Below are positions 40,124-48,733 of a DNA stretch of 64,000 bases, in pieces; the stretch's first letter is position 1, and every line of letters starts with the position of its first letter. The stretch covers positions 62,001 through 126,000 of the forward strand of contig CAMCXL010000003.1 in assembly GCA_945883505.1 (NCBI GenBank), written 5' to 3'. The stretch is from Rhodoluna limnophila. Its GTDB lineage: Bacteria; Actinomycetota; Actinomycetes; Actinomycetales; Microbacteriaceae. The notes beneath the pieces were generated by a model. It made no database searches and had not been told where the DNA came from. It was given only the letters and a program-made list of their open reading frames with translations. Made by a program: the position numbers and the translations under genes.

Positions 40124-41053
40124 GTGCTTACCCTTACTTCGCTTACGTCAATCCCGAGTGATCTTGGACCAACCGCTGTCACGATCGGGAAATTTGATTG
40201 CCTTCACCTAGGTCACCAGGCTCTGTTCACCGAGGTTGTTGATGCAGCTATGGATATGAACCTGGTCCCAACGGTTGTGACTTTTGATCGTCACCCAGAT
40301 GCTTTGCTTCGACCAGAGCGAGCCAAGCTTCCGGTCCTAGGGCCCGGACAAAAGACCCACCTAATTTCAGGTTTTGGAATTGCCGCAATGTTGCAGCTTG
40401 AATTTAATCAAGCGTTGGCAGATCTAACCCCGGAGCAGTTTGTCAGGCAGATACTGATAGAGGGACTAAACGCGAAGCTTGTTTTGGTTGGCCAAGGCTT
40501 TCGATTCGGTTACCAGGGTTCGGGAAACTTTGAAACTCTAGTCGAACTTGGAGCCTTAAACGGGTTCGAAGTTCGCGAGGTTAGACCCGTTGAGGTCGAG
40601 GGGGAGATTGTCTCCACAACCCGAGTTCGTGAACAGCTGGATTTGGGAAACATTAGGTTGGTCACCGAAATGCTCGGTCGAGTCCATGAAGTTAGTGGCA
40701 TGGTTGAGCACGGTCTAAAAATCGGTCGAAAGATCGGATTCCCAACTGCCAACATAGCTCGTGACGCCGAAGGATATCTGCCACTGGATGGGGTTTATTC
40801 GGGCTGGCTAATTGCCGAAGGTGTTCGGTATCCCGCAGCACACTCGGTGGGTATCAACGAAACTTTCCAGGCGGTGCCCAGGCTTGTTGAGTCGCACGTC
40901 CTGGATGAAACCGAGCTGGATTTATACGACCAGATTGTTCAGCTAGAGTTTGTGGACTTTGTTAGGCCGGTTGCTAAATTTGACGGCGTTGACTCACTTG
41001 TGGCGCAAATTCATCTAGATTTGATTGTAGTTAGAAAGCAGTTAGGACTGTAA
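40124..41053 (+). CDS. ribF: Bifunctional riboflavin kinase/FAD synthetase
   Basis: Makes FMN and FAD from riboflavin. The start is placed at GTG 40124, just after the previous stop, giving 309 residues; the longer open frame from 39998 lies inside the preceding gene. The N-terminal adenylyltransferase domain has GKFDCLHLGHQALF (the nucleotidyltransferase HxGH), a variant of the common GNFDGVHLGH. The C-terminal flavokinase domain has KIGRKIGFPTANI and the SVGINETF segment. Confidence 0.93.
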   Translation: MLTLTSLTSIPSDLGPTAVTIGKFDCLHLGHQALFTEVVDAAMDMNLVPTVVTFDRHPDALLRPERAKLPVLGPGQKTHLISGFGIAAMLQLEFNQALADLTPEQFVRQILIEGLNAKLVLVGQGFRFGYQGSGNFETLVELGALNGFEVREVRPVEVEGEIVSTTRVREQLDLGNIRLVTEMLGRVHEVSGMVEHGLKIGRKIGFPTANIARDAEGYLPLDGVYSGWLIAEGVRYPAAHSVGINETFQAVPRLVESHVLDETELDLYDQIVQLEFVDFVRPVAKFDGVDSLVAQIHLDLIVVRKQLGL

Positions 41054-41575
41054 ATGAAGAAACTATCTTTTGCTGACGCTGTAAAAAGCGTTTTCGTGAA
41101 CTGGAATAAGTTCAAGGGCGTAGCGGCTAGGCGCGAGTACTGGTTCTTTGTTCTGTTTACCGTCTTGATTGGAATAGTTCTTTCCACTGTTGAGTCCTTG
41201 ATTTGGCCTCCGGTTGAAACCGCAGACCTGATTGAAGCAATCAACCAACCCACTCCATTGACCAGCATCTCTGCACTGATACTGCTTATCCCAACTTTGG
41301 CTGTCACTTCCAGAAGAATTCAAGACTCCGGCTGGTCAGGTAAATGGTTGTTTTTGTACCTTCTTCCGATCGTGCCGCTTGTGATGGGAATTCTCGGAGT
41401 AATTAGCTACCTAGATTCCACCAGCGCCCCCGAGGTAGAGATGCTTGCTACATCCGTGGCTTATTTTGTCCCAACCTTGCTACTTGCCTTTGCCGTTCAG
41501 GTGTTTCTGCTGATTTTGTGCCTGTTGCCCTCTAAGCCAAAAGAGGCAGGCAACAAATACGCCCCAGAGGCCTAA
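41054..41575 (+). CDS. DUF805 family membrane protein
   Basis: A 173-residue protein with four predicted helices. The DUF805 signature is visible: FVNWNKFKGVAARREYWFF near the N-terminus and SRRIQDSGWSGKWLF in the middle. Function is unknown. Its ATG follows the ribF stop with no gap. Confidence 0.82.
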   Translation: MKKLSFADAVKSVFVNWNKFKGVAARREYWFFVLFTVLIGIVLSTVESLIWPPVETADLIEAINQPTPLTSISALILLIPTLAVTSRRIQDSGWSGKWLFLYLLPIVPLVMGILGVISYLDSTSAPEVEMLATSVAYFVPTLLLAFAVQVFLLILCLLPSKPKEAGNKYAPEA

Positions 41576-41583
41576 ATCTTGGA

Positions 41584-41602
41584 CTGGCGGCGGAGCCGCC
41601 AG
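41584..41602 (+). terminator. GC-rich hairpin after the DUF805 gene
   Basis: CTGGCGGC, loop GGA, GCCGCCAG: a perfect eight-pair GC stem eight bases past the stop. No T-run follows, so it may be a weak terminator, an mRNA 3'-end stabiliser, or part of the rpsO promoter region. TAAGCT (41609-41614) just downstream fits a -10 box for rpsO. Confidence 0.45.
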
Positions 41603-41650
41603 CTGGGGTAAGCTTTCAAAGTTGCCGTGTATCGGCCGCGGATCAATAGA

Positions 41651-41673
41651 GCAAAAGACAACGGGTCTTTTGC
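41651..41673 (+). promoter_or_regulatory. rpsO leader hairpin, candidate S15 autoregulatory site
   Basis: GCAAAAGAC (41651-41659), loop AACGG, GTCTTTTGC (41665-41673): a perfect nine-pair stem in the rpsO 5' leader, 15 bases before the ribosome-binding site AAGGAAG. Ribosomal protein S15 is known to repress its own mRNA through leader structures in several bacterial phyla, including actinobacteria. Whether this hairpin mimics the 16S site is not shown. Confidence 0.55.
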
Positions 41674-41704
41674 GCCGCGCAGCGAACCAAAAGGAAGTAA
41701 CAAA

Positions 41705-41974
41705 GTGTCACTAGATGCAAAAGTAAAAAACGACATCATTGCCCAGTACGCAACTCACCCAGGTGACACCGGTTCTCCTGAGGTTCAAGTTGCAGTTTTG
41801 TCTCAGCGAATCAAAGACCTAACCGAGCACCTAAAAGAGCACAAGCACGACCACCACTCCCGTCGTGGTCTATTGCTTATGGTTGGTCAGCGTCGCCGTT
41901 TGCTTGGATACCTTCAGAAGGTAGACATCAACCGCTACCGCGCGCTTATTGAGCGCCTCGGCATCCGCCGCTAA
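41705..41974 (+). CDS. rpsO: 30S ribosomal protein S15
   Basis: Binds the central domain of 16S rRNA. From GTG 41705 the protein is 89 residues, the standard length, with [32 protein letters not shown] and [13 protein letters not shown]. An upstream in-frame start at 41627 would add 26 non-conserved residues across the leader hairpin and is rejected. AAGGAAG is nine bases upstream. Confidence 0.96.
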   Translation: MSLDAKVKNDIIAQYATHPGDTGSPEVQVAVLSQRIKDLTEHLKEHKHDHHSRRGLLLMVGQRRRLLGYLQKVDINRYRALIERLGIRR

Positions 41975-41995
41975 CCCAAGTAATCATTAGCGTTT

Positions 41996-42036
41996 GCCTA
42001 GTTTCCTAGGCTTATTTGGCTTAGCCTGTTAGGCTT
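41996..42036 (+). terminator. Possible terminator hairpins after rpsO
   Basis: GCCTAG/CTAGGC (41996-42001 and 42006-42011) followed by a T-rich stretch, then AGCCT/AGGCT (42023-42027 and 42031-42035) followed by TT. Both stems are short. They could act as a partial terminator limiting read-through from rpsO into pnp. Confidence 0.45.
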
Positions 42037-42170
42037 TACAACGAGCGATGAAGATAGGTTTGCTGGTCTTCGGTGGTGGATCTTGGGAAATTCCCCAAGT
42101 TTTTCTACTGACGATCAGGCAGCAGCTCAATTCTGAGACGCAAAAATCTTTTCATTCATCCTCAAAATCA

Positions 42171-42205
42171 GCGCGTTCACTCAAACGTTGAGTGAATTTA
42201 CGCGC
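42171..42205 (+). promoter_or_regulatory. pnp leader hairpin, candidate RNase processing site
   Basis: TTCACTCAA (42176-42184), loop ACG, TTGAGTGAA (42188-42196) is a perfect nine-pair stem. It can extend outward through GCGCG (42171-42175) with CGCGC (42201-42205) across a four-base bulge. It ends 13 bases before the pnp Shine-Dalgarno GAGGAGG. rpsO-pnp intergenic hairpins cut by RNase III are known in E. coli and Streptomyces, where they underlie pnp autoregulation. The overlapping TTGAGT (42188) and TATAAC (42209) could alternatively be a promoter. Confidence 0.6.
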
Positions 42206-42228
42206 GTTTATAACAAAGAGGAGGGACC

Positions 42229-44433
42229 ATGGAAGGTCCAGAAATTAAATCAGCCGAAGCAGTAATTGACAACGGCAAGTACGGAAAGCGAACCATTCGC
42301 TTCGAAGCAGGACGCCTAGCGCAGCAGGCGCAGGGTTCTGCAGCTGTCTATCTTGACGGCGAAACCATGTTGTTTTCAGCAACTAGCGCAAGTAAGCAGC
42401 CAAAGGATCAGTTTGACTTCTTCCCGCTAACTATTGACGTTGAGGAAAGAATGTATGCCGCGGGACGAATCCCAGGATCATTTTTCCGTCGTGAGGGTCG
42501 CCCATCGACAGAGGCCATCTTGGCCTGTCGTCTAATCGACCGTCCACTTCGCCCATCATTCGTTGATGGTCTAAGGAACGAAATTCAGGTAGTTGTGACC
42601 GTTATGGCTATCGAGCCGGATGAGTTGTATGACGTAATCGCGATTAACGCGGCTTCGATGTCGACTCAGATTGCCGGTTTGCCATTTTCAGGTCCAATCG
42701 GTGGAGTGCGAGTAGCACTTATCGATGGCCAGTGGGTGGCATTTCCGAAGCACTCTCAGCTTGAGCGAGCAGTATTCAACATGGTGGTTGCAGGAAGACT
42801 AATTGTTGAAAACGGTAAAGAAGACATCGCGATCATGATGGTTGAGGCCGAAGCTTCCGAAAACGCCTGGGACCTAATCAAAAACCAGGGCGCAACCGCT
42901 CCGAACGAGGAAGTTGTATCTCAAGGACTTGAGGCTTCCAAGCCATTTATCAAGGAATTGATTCTGGCTCAGCAGAAACTTGCAGCTATCGCTTCTCGTG
43001 AAGCCGGCAGCTACCCAGTGTTCTTGCCTTACACCGATGAGTTCTACGCAATGGTTGAAAAAGAAACCGAAGCGAACTTGGCTCGCATCTACCAGGTAGC
43101 TGACAAGCAGGCTCGTCAGGACCAGGACGATGCATACAAAGCTGAGGTTAAGGAAAAGATGGCAGCAACCGTTTCTGAAGAAGAAATGGCCATGTTTAGC
43201 GCAGCCTATAAGTCCGTGACCAAGAAGGTTATGCGTCGTCGTGTTCTTGAAGAGGGCATTCGTATTGACGGCCGTGGCCTTCGCGACATCCGTCAGGTTG
43301 ATGCTGAAGTTTCAGTAATTCCTCGCGTTCACGGATCGGCAATCTTCCAGCGCGGAGAGACCCAGATTCTTGGTGTCACCACACTGAACATGTTGAAGAT
43401 GGAGCAGCAGATTGACTCACTTTCACCAGTGACCAAGAAGCGCTACATGCACAACTACAACTTCCCGCCATACTCAACCGGTGAAACCGGTCGAGTTGGA
43501 ACTCCAAAGCGTCGCGAGATTGGACACGGTGCGCTTGCAGAGCGCGCCCTAGTTCCAGTTCTTCCGGCTCGTGATGAGTTCCCGTATGCAATTCGTCAGG
43601 TATCCGAGGCCCTAGGCTCAAACGGATCCACCTCGATGGGTTCAGTTTGTGCATCGACGCTTGCACTCCTAAACGCGGGTGTGCCACTTAGGGCACCGGT
43701 TGCAGGTATTGCGATGGGTCTAATCTCTGACACGGTTGACGGCAAGGTTCGCTACGCAGCTTTGACTGACATCTTGGGTGCAGAAGATGCACTTGGAGAC
43801 ATGGACTTTAAAGTTGCCGGTACCTCTGAGTTTGTGACTGCTATTCAGCTAGACACCAAGCTCGATGGAATTCCTGCTTCGGTGCTGGATGGAGCACTGC
43901 TTCAGGCCAAGGAAGCCAGACTTCACATCCTGGGAGTTATGAACCAAGCAATCTCTGAGCCAGACGAGATGGCGCCAACCGCGCCTCGAGTTATCTCTGT
44001 GAAGATCCCACTGGACAAAATCGGTGAAGTCATCGGACCTAAGGGCAAGATGATCAACCAGATCCAGGACGACACCGGAGCTGACATTTCGATTGAGGAC
44101 GACGGAACCGTTTACATCGGTGCCGTTGACGGACCTTCCGCTGATGCTGCCAAGGCAGCCATCAACGCGATCGCCAACCCTCACGTACCTGAGATTGGCG
44201 AGAGATTCCTTGGAACTGTTGTGAAGCTAGCCACCTTCGGTGCCTTTGTTTCGCTGGTTCCAGGTCGCGATGGTCTGCTACACATCTCAGAACTTAAGAA
44301 GATGGCTGGCGGCAAGCGAGTCGAGAACGTCGAAGACGTGCTCGAGGTTGGTCAGCGCATTCAGGTTGAAATCTCCAAGATTGACGACCGTGGAAAGCTA
44401 TCGCTTTCACCGGTTGACGTTGAGGAAGCGTAA
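42229..44433 (+). CDS. pnp: Polynucleotide phosphorylase
   Basis: 3'-5' phosphorolytic exoribonuclease and polymerase, 734 residues. It has two RNase PH-like domains (about 15-230 and 330-560; the second contains the catalytic segment [20 protein letters not shown]), a helical linker, a KH domain (about 590-645, [17 protein letters not shown]), and an S1 domain at the C-terminus ([18 protein letters not shown]). A strong ribosome-binding site, GAGGAGG, precedes the ATG. Also gives (p)ppGpp-related activities in some actinobacteria; that is not assumed here. Confidence 0.97.
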   Translation: MEGPEIKSAEAVIDNGKYGKRTIRFEAGRLAQQAQGSAAVYLDGETMLFSATSASKQPKDQFDFFPLTIDVEERMYAAGRIPGSFFRREGRPSTEAILACRLIDRPLRPSFVDGLRNEIQVVVTVMAIEPDELYDVIAINAASMSTQIAGLPFSGPIGGVRVALIDGQWVAFPKHSQLERAVFNMVVAGRLIVENGKEDIAIMMVEAEASENAWDLIKNQGATAPNEEVVSQGLEASKPFIKELILAQQKLAAIASREAGSYPVFLPYTDEFYAMVEKETEANLARIYQVADKQARQDQDDAYKAEVKEKMAATVSEEEMAMFSAAYKSVTKKVMRRRVLEEGIRIDGRGLRDIRQVDAEVSVIPRVHGSAIFQRGETQILGVTTLNMLKMEQQIDSLSPVTKKRYMHNYNFPPYSTGETGRVGTPKRREIGHGALAERALVPVLPARDEFPYAIRQVSEALGSNGSTSMGSVCASTLALLNAGVPLRAPVAGIAMGLISDTVDGKVRYAALTDILGAEDALGDMDFKVAGTSEFVTAIQLDTKLDGIPASVLDGALLQAKEARLHILGVMNQAISEPDEMAPTAPRVISVKIPLDKIGEVIGPKGKMINQIQDDTGADISIEDDGTVYIGAVDGPSADAAKAAINAIANPHVPEIGERFLGTVVKLATFGAFVSLVPGRDGLLHISELKKMAGGKRVENVEDVLEVGQRIQVEISKIDDRGKLSLSPVDVEEA

Positions 44434-44444
44434 GCCATCCGTTT

Positions 44445-45782
44445 ATGACCGAGATTATTCTCCCGTTAGAACAATCTGATCTTTCGTTCACCGCTTCGGG
44501 GGGCTCTTCTGTTCGCAGAAGCGTTCTCCCAAGCGGTGTTCGCATTTTGAGCGAGCAGGTTCCGGCAAGCCAATCAGTCTCGGTGTCGTTCTCGGTGGCG
44601 GTTGGTTCGCGGGATGAAACTAATAATCACTTTGGTTCGACTCACTTTCTAGAGCACCTGTTGTTCAAGGGAACCAAGAAGCGCACCGCGATGGATATCG
44701 CGGTTGCCTTTGACTCGGTTGGTGGCTCATCAAATGCCTCAACCGGTAAAGAGCACACTTCTTACTATGCGAAGGTTTCCCACAGAGCCCTGCCAATTGC
44801 GGTAGAGGTTATCGCCGACATGCTCACATCGAGCTTGCTAGATGAGACCGAGTTTGAAAACGAACGCCCGGTAATCCTAGAAGAACTCGCGATGAACGAC
44901 GACGATCCTCAAGATGTCGTACACGAGGCTTTCTCGACTGCTGTTCTGGGAGATCATCCACTCGGTAGGCCCATTGGCGGAACTATTGAAACTATTTCGG
45001 CTGTCTCAAGAGATGCCGTCTGGGAGCACTACCAAAAAAATTACCGCCCGCAGGATCTTGTGGTGGCTGCTGCTGGAAACGTTGATCACCAAGAATTAAT
45101 CCAGTTGGTTGAGAAGGGTCTTTCCGAAGCTGGTTGGGACTTGGGGCTAGCGGCTAAGCCGGTGCCTCGAAGGCTACTTCATCCAGCCAAGATCAATCGA
45201 GGAACAAAGCTTGCAGTGATTCACCGTCCTATCTCTCAGGTGAATATTTTGGTTGGATCAGAAGGTCTGTTTGTGGATGACCCAAGAAGGTACGCCATGG
45301 GTGTATTGAACACCGTGCTAGGTGGAGGAATGAGCTCCAGGCTATTCCAAGAAATTCGTGAAAGACGTGGACTGGCATACTCGGTTTACTCTTTCAACCA
45401 GGGATATTCAGATGCCTCAACCTTCGGTCTCTACGCAGGCTGCGCACCGGCTAAGGCTGAAGAGGTTACCGCGCTCATGATTCAAGAGCTTGAGAAAATT
45501 GCCGAAACCGGAATCACGGTGGGTGAGCTATCTCTTGCCAAAGGCAACATCTCGGGCTCACTTGCTCTGAAGTTCGAATCCAACCAGGCCAGGATGTCCA
45601 GGCTGGCAAGCGCTGAGATTGTCGCTGGGGAGTTTATCGACCTTGACGATACCGTTGCCCGCTTCGACTCGGTTGAGCTTTCCGAGGTTCAGCAGCTAGC
45701 TCAGGATCTACTGTCTAAGAATCGGTCAATTGTTGCGGTGGGCGATGTGACCGAAACGATGTTTGATAAGTTCGTGAACTAG
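44445..45782 (+). CDS. M16 family zinc metallopeptidase
   Basis: Pitrilysin/processing-peptidase family protein, 445 residues. The inverted zinc motif H-x2-E-H is at 67-71 (THFLEHLLFKGT) and the downstream zinc-ligand Glu lies in the conserved ENERPVILEEL segment (about 140-150). The C-terminal half is a second, inactive M16 fold with RERRGLAYSVYSF. In actinobacteria this gene regularly follows pnp. The substrate is unknown. Confidence 0.92.
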   Translation: MTEIILPLEQSDLSFTASGGSSVRRSVLPSGVRILSEQVPASQSVSVSFSVAVGSRDETNNHFGSTHFLEHLLFKGTKKRTAMDIAVAFDSVGGSSNASTGKEHTSYYAKVSHRALPIAVEVIADMLTSSLLDETEFENERPVILEELAMNDDDPQDVVHEAFSTAVLGDHPLGRPIGGTIETISAVSRDAVWEHYQKNYRPQDLVVAAAGNVDHQELIQLVEKGLSEAGWDLGLAAKPVPRRLLHPAKINRGTKLAVIHRPISQVNILVGSEGLFVDDPRRYAMGVLNTVLGGGMSSRLFQEIRERRGLAYSVYSFNQGYSDASTFGLYAGCAPAKAEEVTALMIQELEKIAETGITVGELSLAKGNISGSLALKFESNQARMSRLASAEIVAGEFIDLDDTVARFDSVELSEVQQLAQDLLSKNRSIVAVGDVTETMFDKFVN

Positions 45783-45794
45783 ATTTTTTCTAGG

Positions 45795-45800
45795 TAGGTT
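45795..45800 (+). promoter_or_regulatory. -10 box for a leaderless dapB transcript
   Basis: TAGGTT is followed by exactly six bases (TATCTC) and the dapB GTG at 45807. It has the same form, TAGGnT-N6-start, as before dapA and dapF. No Shine-Dalgarno is found at the usual distance. Confidence 0.5.
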
Positions 45801-45806
45801 TATCTC

Positions 45807-46526
45807 GTGTCAGTCAAAATCTCAGTACTTGGCTCATCTGGCCGCATGGGCCAGCTGGCCCTGAAACTAATCGAGCAATCCAGCGACCTCGAGCTGCACT
45901 CAGCCCTAACCTCAAAGAATTCTCTTTCAGAATCCCAGGGCGCCGACTTGCTTCTCGATCTGACCAAGCCCGAAGCCTCAACGGCGATTGTGGACTACGC
46001 CATTCAAAACAACTTGCGCCTATTAGTTGGCACAAGCGGTTGGACCAAAGAAAAACTTGAAGCCGTTGAAAAGCAAATTGTTGGGTCTTTGGCAACTGTG
46101 ACCATCATTCCTAACTTCTCGATTGGGTCAGTGCTAGCCACCAAGTTTGTTGCCGAGGCCGGCAAGTACTTTGACCAAATAGAGATCACCGAGACTCATC
46201 ACCCAAAAAAGCTAGACGCTCCTTCTGGTACAGCCCTTTTCACATCCCAGGCTATTTCTGCTTCCAGGCAGGGAAGACCTGCAAGTCCCGTCACAGAGAA
46301 TAACCAGGCACCGCTATTCAATGGCATACCAATTACGAGCCTTCGAATCGAAGGAGCTCACGCCGAGCAAGAAGTGTCGTTGGCGGCAACAAACGAGAGC
46401 TTGTATGTGAAGCACGTCGTGACATCGCACGAGGTTTACTCACAAGGGATTTTGCTGGCAATCAGGAAAACAATGCAACTTACTGGCTTGACAGTTGGAT
46501 TACTGCCGCTGCTTGAGGGAAAGTAA
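45807..46526 (+). CDS. dapB: 4-hydroxy-tetrahydrodipicolinate reductase
   Basis: NAD(P)H-dependent step of the lysine/diaminopimelate pathway. The 239-residue protein has the nucleotide-binding GSSGRMGQLA, the catalytic E-x-H-H-x2-K motif TETHHPKKLDAPSGTA and the conserved VGTSGW. Length is typical of the actinobacterial short form. Start is GTG. Confidence 0.95.
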   Translation: MSVKISVLGSSGRMGQLALKLIEQSSDLELHSALTSKNSLSESQGADLLLDLTKPEASTAIVDYAIQNNLRLLVGTSGWTKEKLEAVEKQIVGSLATVTIIPNFSIGSVLATKFVAEAGKYFDQIEITETHHPKKLDAPSGTALFTSQAISASRQGRPASPVTENNQAPLFNGIPITSLRIEGAHAEQEVSLAATNESLYVKHVVTSHEVYSQGILLAIRKTMQLTGLTVGLLPLLEGK

Positions 46527-46979
46527 TTGACTTCAGCTAAATTCGGCGCGCTGGTAATGACGGCGCTCGTGATTATTTATTTGGTTTTGGTTGCCGAGAG
46601 GTCCTACGCACTGGTTGTCTCGGGTGATCCGATTGGAATTGCAATTGGATCCACCATGCTGTTTTTACCGGCCATAGCGTTCTGGGCAATTTACATGGAG
46701 CTTCGCTTTGGGCTTCGAATTGAAAAGCTTGGCAAGGTCCTGTTGGAAGAAAATGCCTGGCCACAGTTTCCCTTTGAGCTTCGACCAAGTGGTCGTCCCA
46801 CTAAGGCCTCAGCTGAAGCGGTCTTTGATACCTACCGCGAGAAGGTTGAAGCTGATGAGCGCAATTGGAAGGCTTGGTTCGCACTTGGTCTGGCCTATGA
46901 CGCGGCCGGGGATAGGGCAAGAGCAAGAAAGTCAATGCGCGAAGCTATTGCTCTAGCGAATAACTCCAAGACGCTTTAG
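46527..46979 (+). CDS. Membrane-anchored TPR-like protein
   Basis: A 150-residue protein with two N-terminal membrane helices (about 8-28 and 36-58), and a C-terminal helical pair (DERNWKAWFALGLAYDAAGDRARARKSMREAI, about 112-143) that reads as one tetratricopeptide-like repeat. The start is TTG directly after the dapB stop; ATG 46558 lies in another frame. Its last 27 bases overlap the convergent DUF4395 gene. Function is unknown. Confidence 0.72.
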   Translation: MTSAKFGALVMTALVIIYLVLVAERSYALVVSGDPIGIAIGSTMLFLPAIAFWAIYMELRFGLRIEKLGKVLLEENAWPQFPFELRPSGRPTKASAEAVFDTYREKVEADERNWKAWFALGLAYDAAGDRARARKSMREAIALANNSKTL

Positions 46980-47399
46980 ACCCAAATACATCTGGCAACC
47001 AAGGCAGTATGCAAACACAGCATTTATAAATGCCGCCACAAAAGCCGCAGCTGCCGCTATTGGTAGAGCGTTTGGAACAGCAAGTAAGTGCAGCACCAAT
47101 CCGGTTCCAGTGACAATCAACCCGACAACCTGAGCAAAGTGCACAGGCCTTGGCGCTTCTAGCTCAGTGGGAGCCTTGAGGAATTTCCTGAGGGTGTATT
47201 TGTAAAGGTAGCTGTAAGGGTGCTTGGCAGGACCCAACAAAGAGCCAAAGGTGAACATCACAACTGCAAAGACCATGATTCCAAGGGCCAGGTTTATGGT
47301 TTGAGGATCGAGTGAGAAATAAATCACCAAAATCATCAGGATTGATGTGATTCCGGCTCCAAATCTTGGTCCTCTTGGGTCTAGTTGTTTGGGGGTCAT
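46953..47399 (-). CDS. DUF4395 membrane protein
   Basis: A 148-residue protein with about four membrane helices. The family-like C-terminal segment NAVFAYCLGCQMYLGLKRLG contains a C-x2-C pair at the membrane boundary. It overlaps the upstream thioredoxin-like gene by four bases, an arrangement repeatedly seen for DUF4395. A role in thiol redox exchange with that partner is plausible but unproven. Confidence 0.8.
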   Translation of the reverse strand: MTPKQLDPRGPRFGAGITSILMILVIYFSLDPQTINLALGIMVFAVVMFTFGSLLGPAKHPYSYLYKYTLRKFLKAPTELEAPRPVHFAQVVGLIVTGTGLVLHLLAVPNALPIAAAAAFVAAFINAVFAYCLGCQMYLGLKRLGVIR

Positions 47400-47836
47400 T
47401 TTTGCTCCAGTTTCTTTAGTTCTTCGGTTACAACATTTGGTCTTGGGGCTCCGCCGATGCGGGCCTTGACCATGCCGTGCTTATCCAGAATTAGTGTGGT
47501 GGGGGTTTGCATTATTGAAAAATGTGCGGCCAGATCCATCCGGTCGGTGATATCCACCTCGATATGTTTGAGTCCCGGGGTCGTCTTCTCAAGGTCACGG
47601 AACAACCTAGCGGTAGCAACACAAATGCTGCAGACCTCGGTGGAGAACTGAACCAGGGTGGCCACTTTTCCAAAGTTCTGGACCGGCTTTCCACCTTTGG
47701 TTGCTTTTAGCTTTGAAAGATCCACCAGTTCACCGGATCGAACCAGCTTGGCGCGTCCGGTTCTGGCCTTCCACCAAAAGCCCGCGACTAGGCCAAAAGA
47801 CACCAAGACGCCAATCAAGGCTATGCGGTTGTCCAC
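47396..47836 (-). CDS. Membrane-anchored thioredoxin-like protein
   Basis: The start is placed at GTG 47836 because AAGGAG lies six bases before it; the open frame continues to 47905 but adds a polar leader without a ribosome-binding site. The resulting 146-residue protein has an N-terminal membrane helix (about 5-22) and a thioredoxin fold with the redox motif C-S-I-C (Cys69, Cys72) and the cis-proline in IMQTPTTLI. It probably faces outside the membrane. It pairs with the DUF4395 gene. Confidence 0.82.
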   Translation of the reverse strand: MDNRIALIGVLVSFGLVAGFWWKARTGRAKLVRSGELVDLSKLKATKGGKPVQNFGKVATLVQFSTEVCSICVATARLFRDLEKTTPGLKHIEVDITDRMDLAAHFSIMQTPTTLILDKHGMVKARIGGAPRPNVVTEELKKLEQK

Positions 47837-47976
47837 TGGGGGCTCCTTTTGGGAATTTGATTGCTTCCTGATAGATAACTTCAAAACCCAAAAGATTATG
47901 CCCAAATTCGAGGGTTAATTACACCCGCCGAGGGGTCTGTGCGGGTCAATCCCGGCTACTTACTAAGCTAGGAGGA

Positions 47977-48708
47977 ATGTCTGACGTAATTTTTAGATCC
48001 GATGTAACCGTTGAATTGGTGCGCGCCAACGCCAGCGATCAGGATGTGCTTTTTGCTGCCCGGGTCTCCACTCAAGGGGAGCAGTCTCTCGAGGCGGCTA
48101 CCGCAAACAAAGACGCCGACACCGATAAGCGCGACCGCGGGCTAATCAACTATTTGATGAGGGATCGTCACGGCTCTCCTTTTGAGCACAACTCGATGAC
48201 TTTTTATGTTCAGGCTCCAATCTTTGTTTTTAGAGAGTTCATGCGTCACCGAATTGCGAGCTACAACGAGGAATCGGGTCGCTATAAGGAGCTTTCGCCA
48301 GTTTTTTACGTTCCAGGTCCAGACCGAAACCTAGTTCAGACCGGAAAGACCGGACACTACGAATTTTTGCCCGGTTCTGCGGAGCAGATTGCTCTCGTGG
48401 AGCAAGAAGCTCGCACCGCTTCGGTCACGGCCTACGAGTCTTATCAGCGAATGCTTGAGGCAGGAGTTGCTAGAGAGGTAGCAAGAATTGTTTTGCCGCT
48501 GAATATTTACTCGAGCATGTATGTGACTATGAACGCCAGGGCTCTGATGAACTTCCTGAGCCTTCGCACCAAGCGCGAAGGCACCCACTTCCCTTCTTTC
48601 CCGCAGCGTGAGATTGAGATGTGTGCCGAGAAGATGGAGGATGAGTTCGCCAAGCTCATGCCTTACACCTACGAGACTTTCAACCAAAACGGGCGAGTAG
48701 CCCCCTAA
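47977..48708 (+). CDS. thyX: Flavin-dependent thymidylate synthase
   Basis: Makes dTMP from dUMP with FAD and methylene-tetrahydrofolate. The 243-residue protein carries the signature RHRIASYNEESGRY (from Arg90), matching R-H-R-x2-S-x-N-E-x-S-x-R. The C-terminal segment NARALMNFLSLRTK is conserved. AGGAGG lies just before the ATG; TAAGCT (47964-47969) also fits a -10 box very close to the start. No thyA is in the window. Confidence 0.96.
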   Translation: MSDVIFRSDVTVELVRANASDQDVLFAARVSTQGEQSLEAATANKDADTDKRDRGLINYLMRDRHGSPFEHNSMTFYVQAPIFVFREFMRHRIASYNEESGRYKELSPVFYVPGPDRNLVQTGKTGHYEFLPGSAEQIALVEQEARTASVTAYESYQRMLEAGVAREVARIVLPLNIYSSMYVTMNARALMNFLSLRTKREGTHFPSFPQREIEMCAEKMEDEFAKLMPYTYETFNQNGRVAP

Positions 48709-48721
48709 GTTAGCCTTGGGC

Positions 48722-48727
48722 TAGGGT
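48722..48727 (+). promoter_or_regulatory. -10 box for a leaderless dapA transcript
   Basis: TAGGGT followed by exactly six bases (GTAGTA) and the dapA ATG at 48734. The 25-base gap after thyX has no Shine-Dalgarno. Confidence 0.5.
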
Positions 48728-48733
48728 GTAGTA

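Noticed and set aside
41627..41704. N-terminal extension of S15 from 41627
   Set aside because: S15 is 89 residues long throughout bacteria, the extra 26 codons cover the leader hairpin, and AAGGAAG fits GTG 41705.
47837..47905. Longer start for the thioredoxin-like protein at 47905
   Set aside because: The extra leader is polar and lacks a ribosome-binding site; AAGGAG is correctly spaced for GTG 47836.
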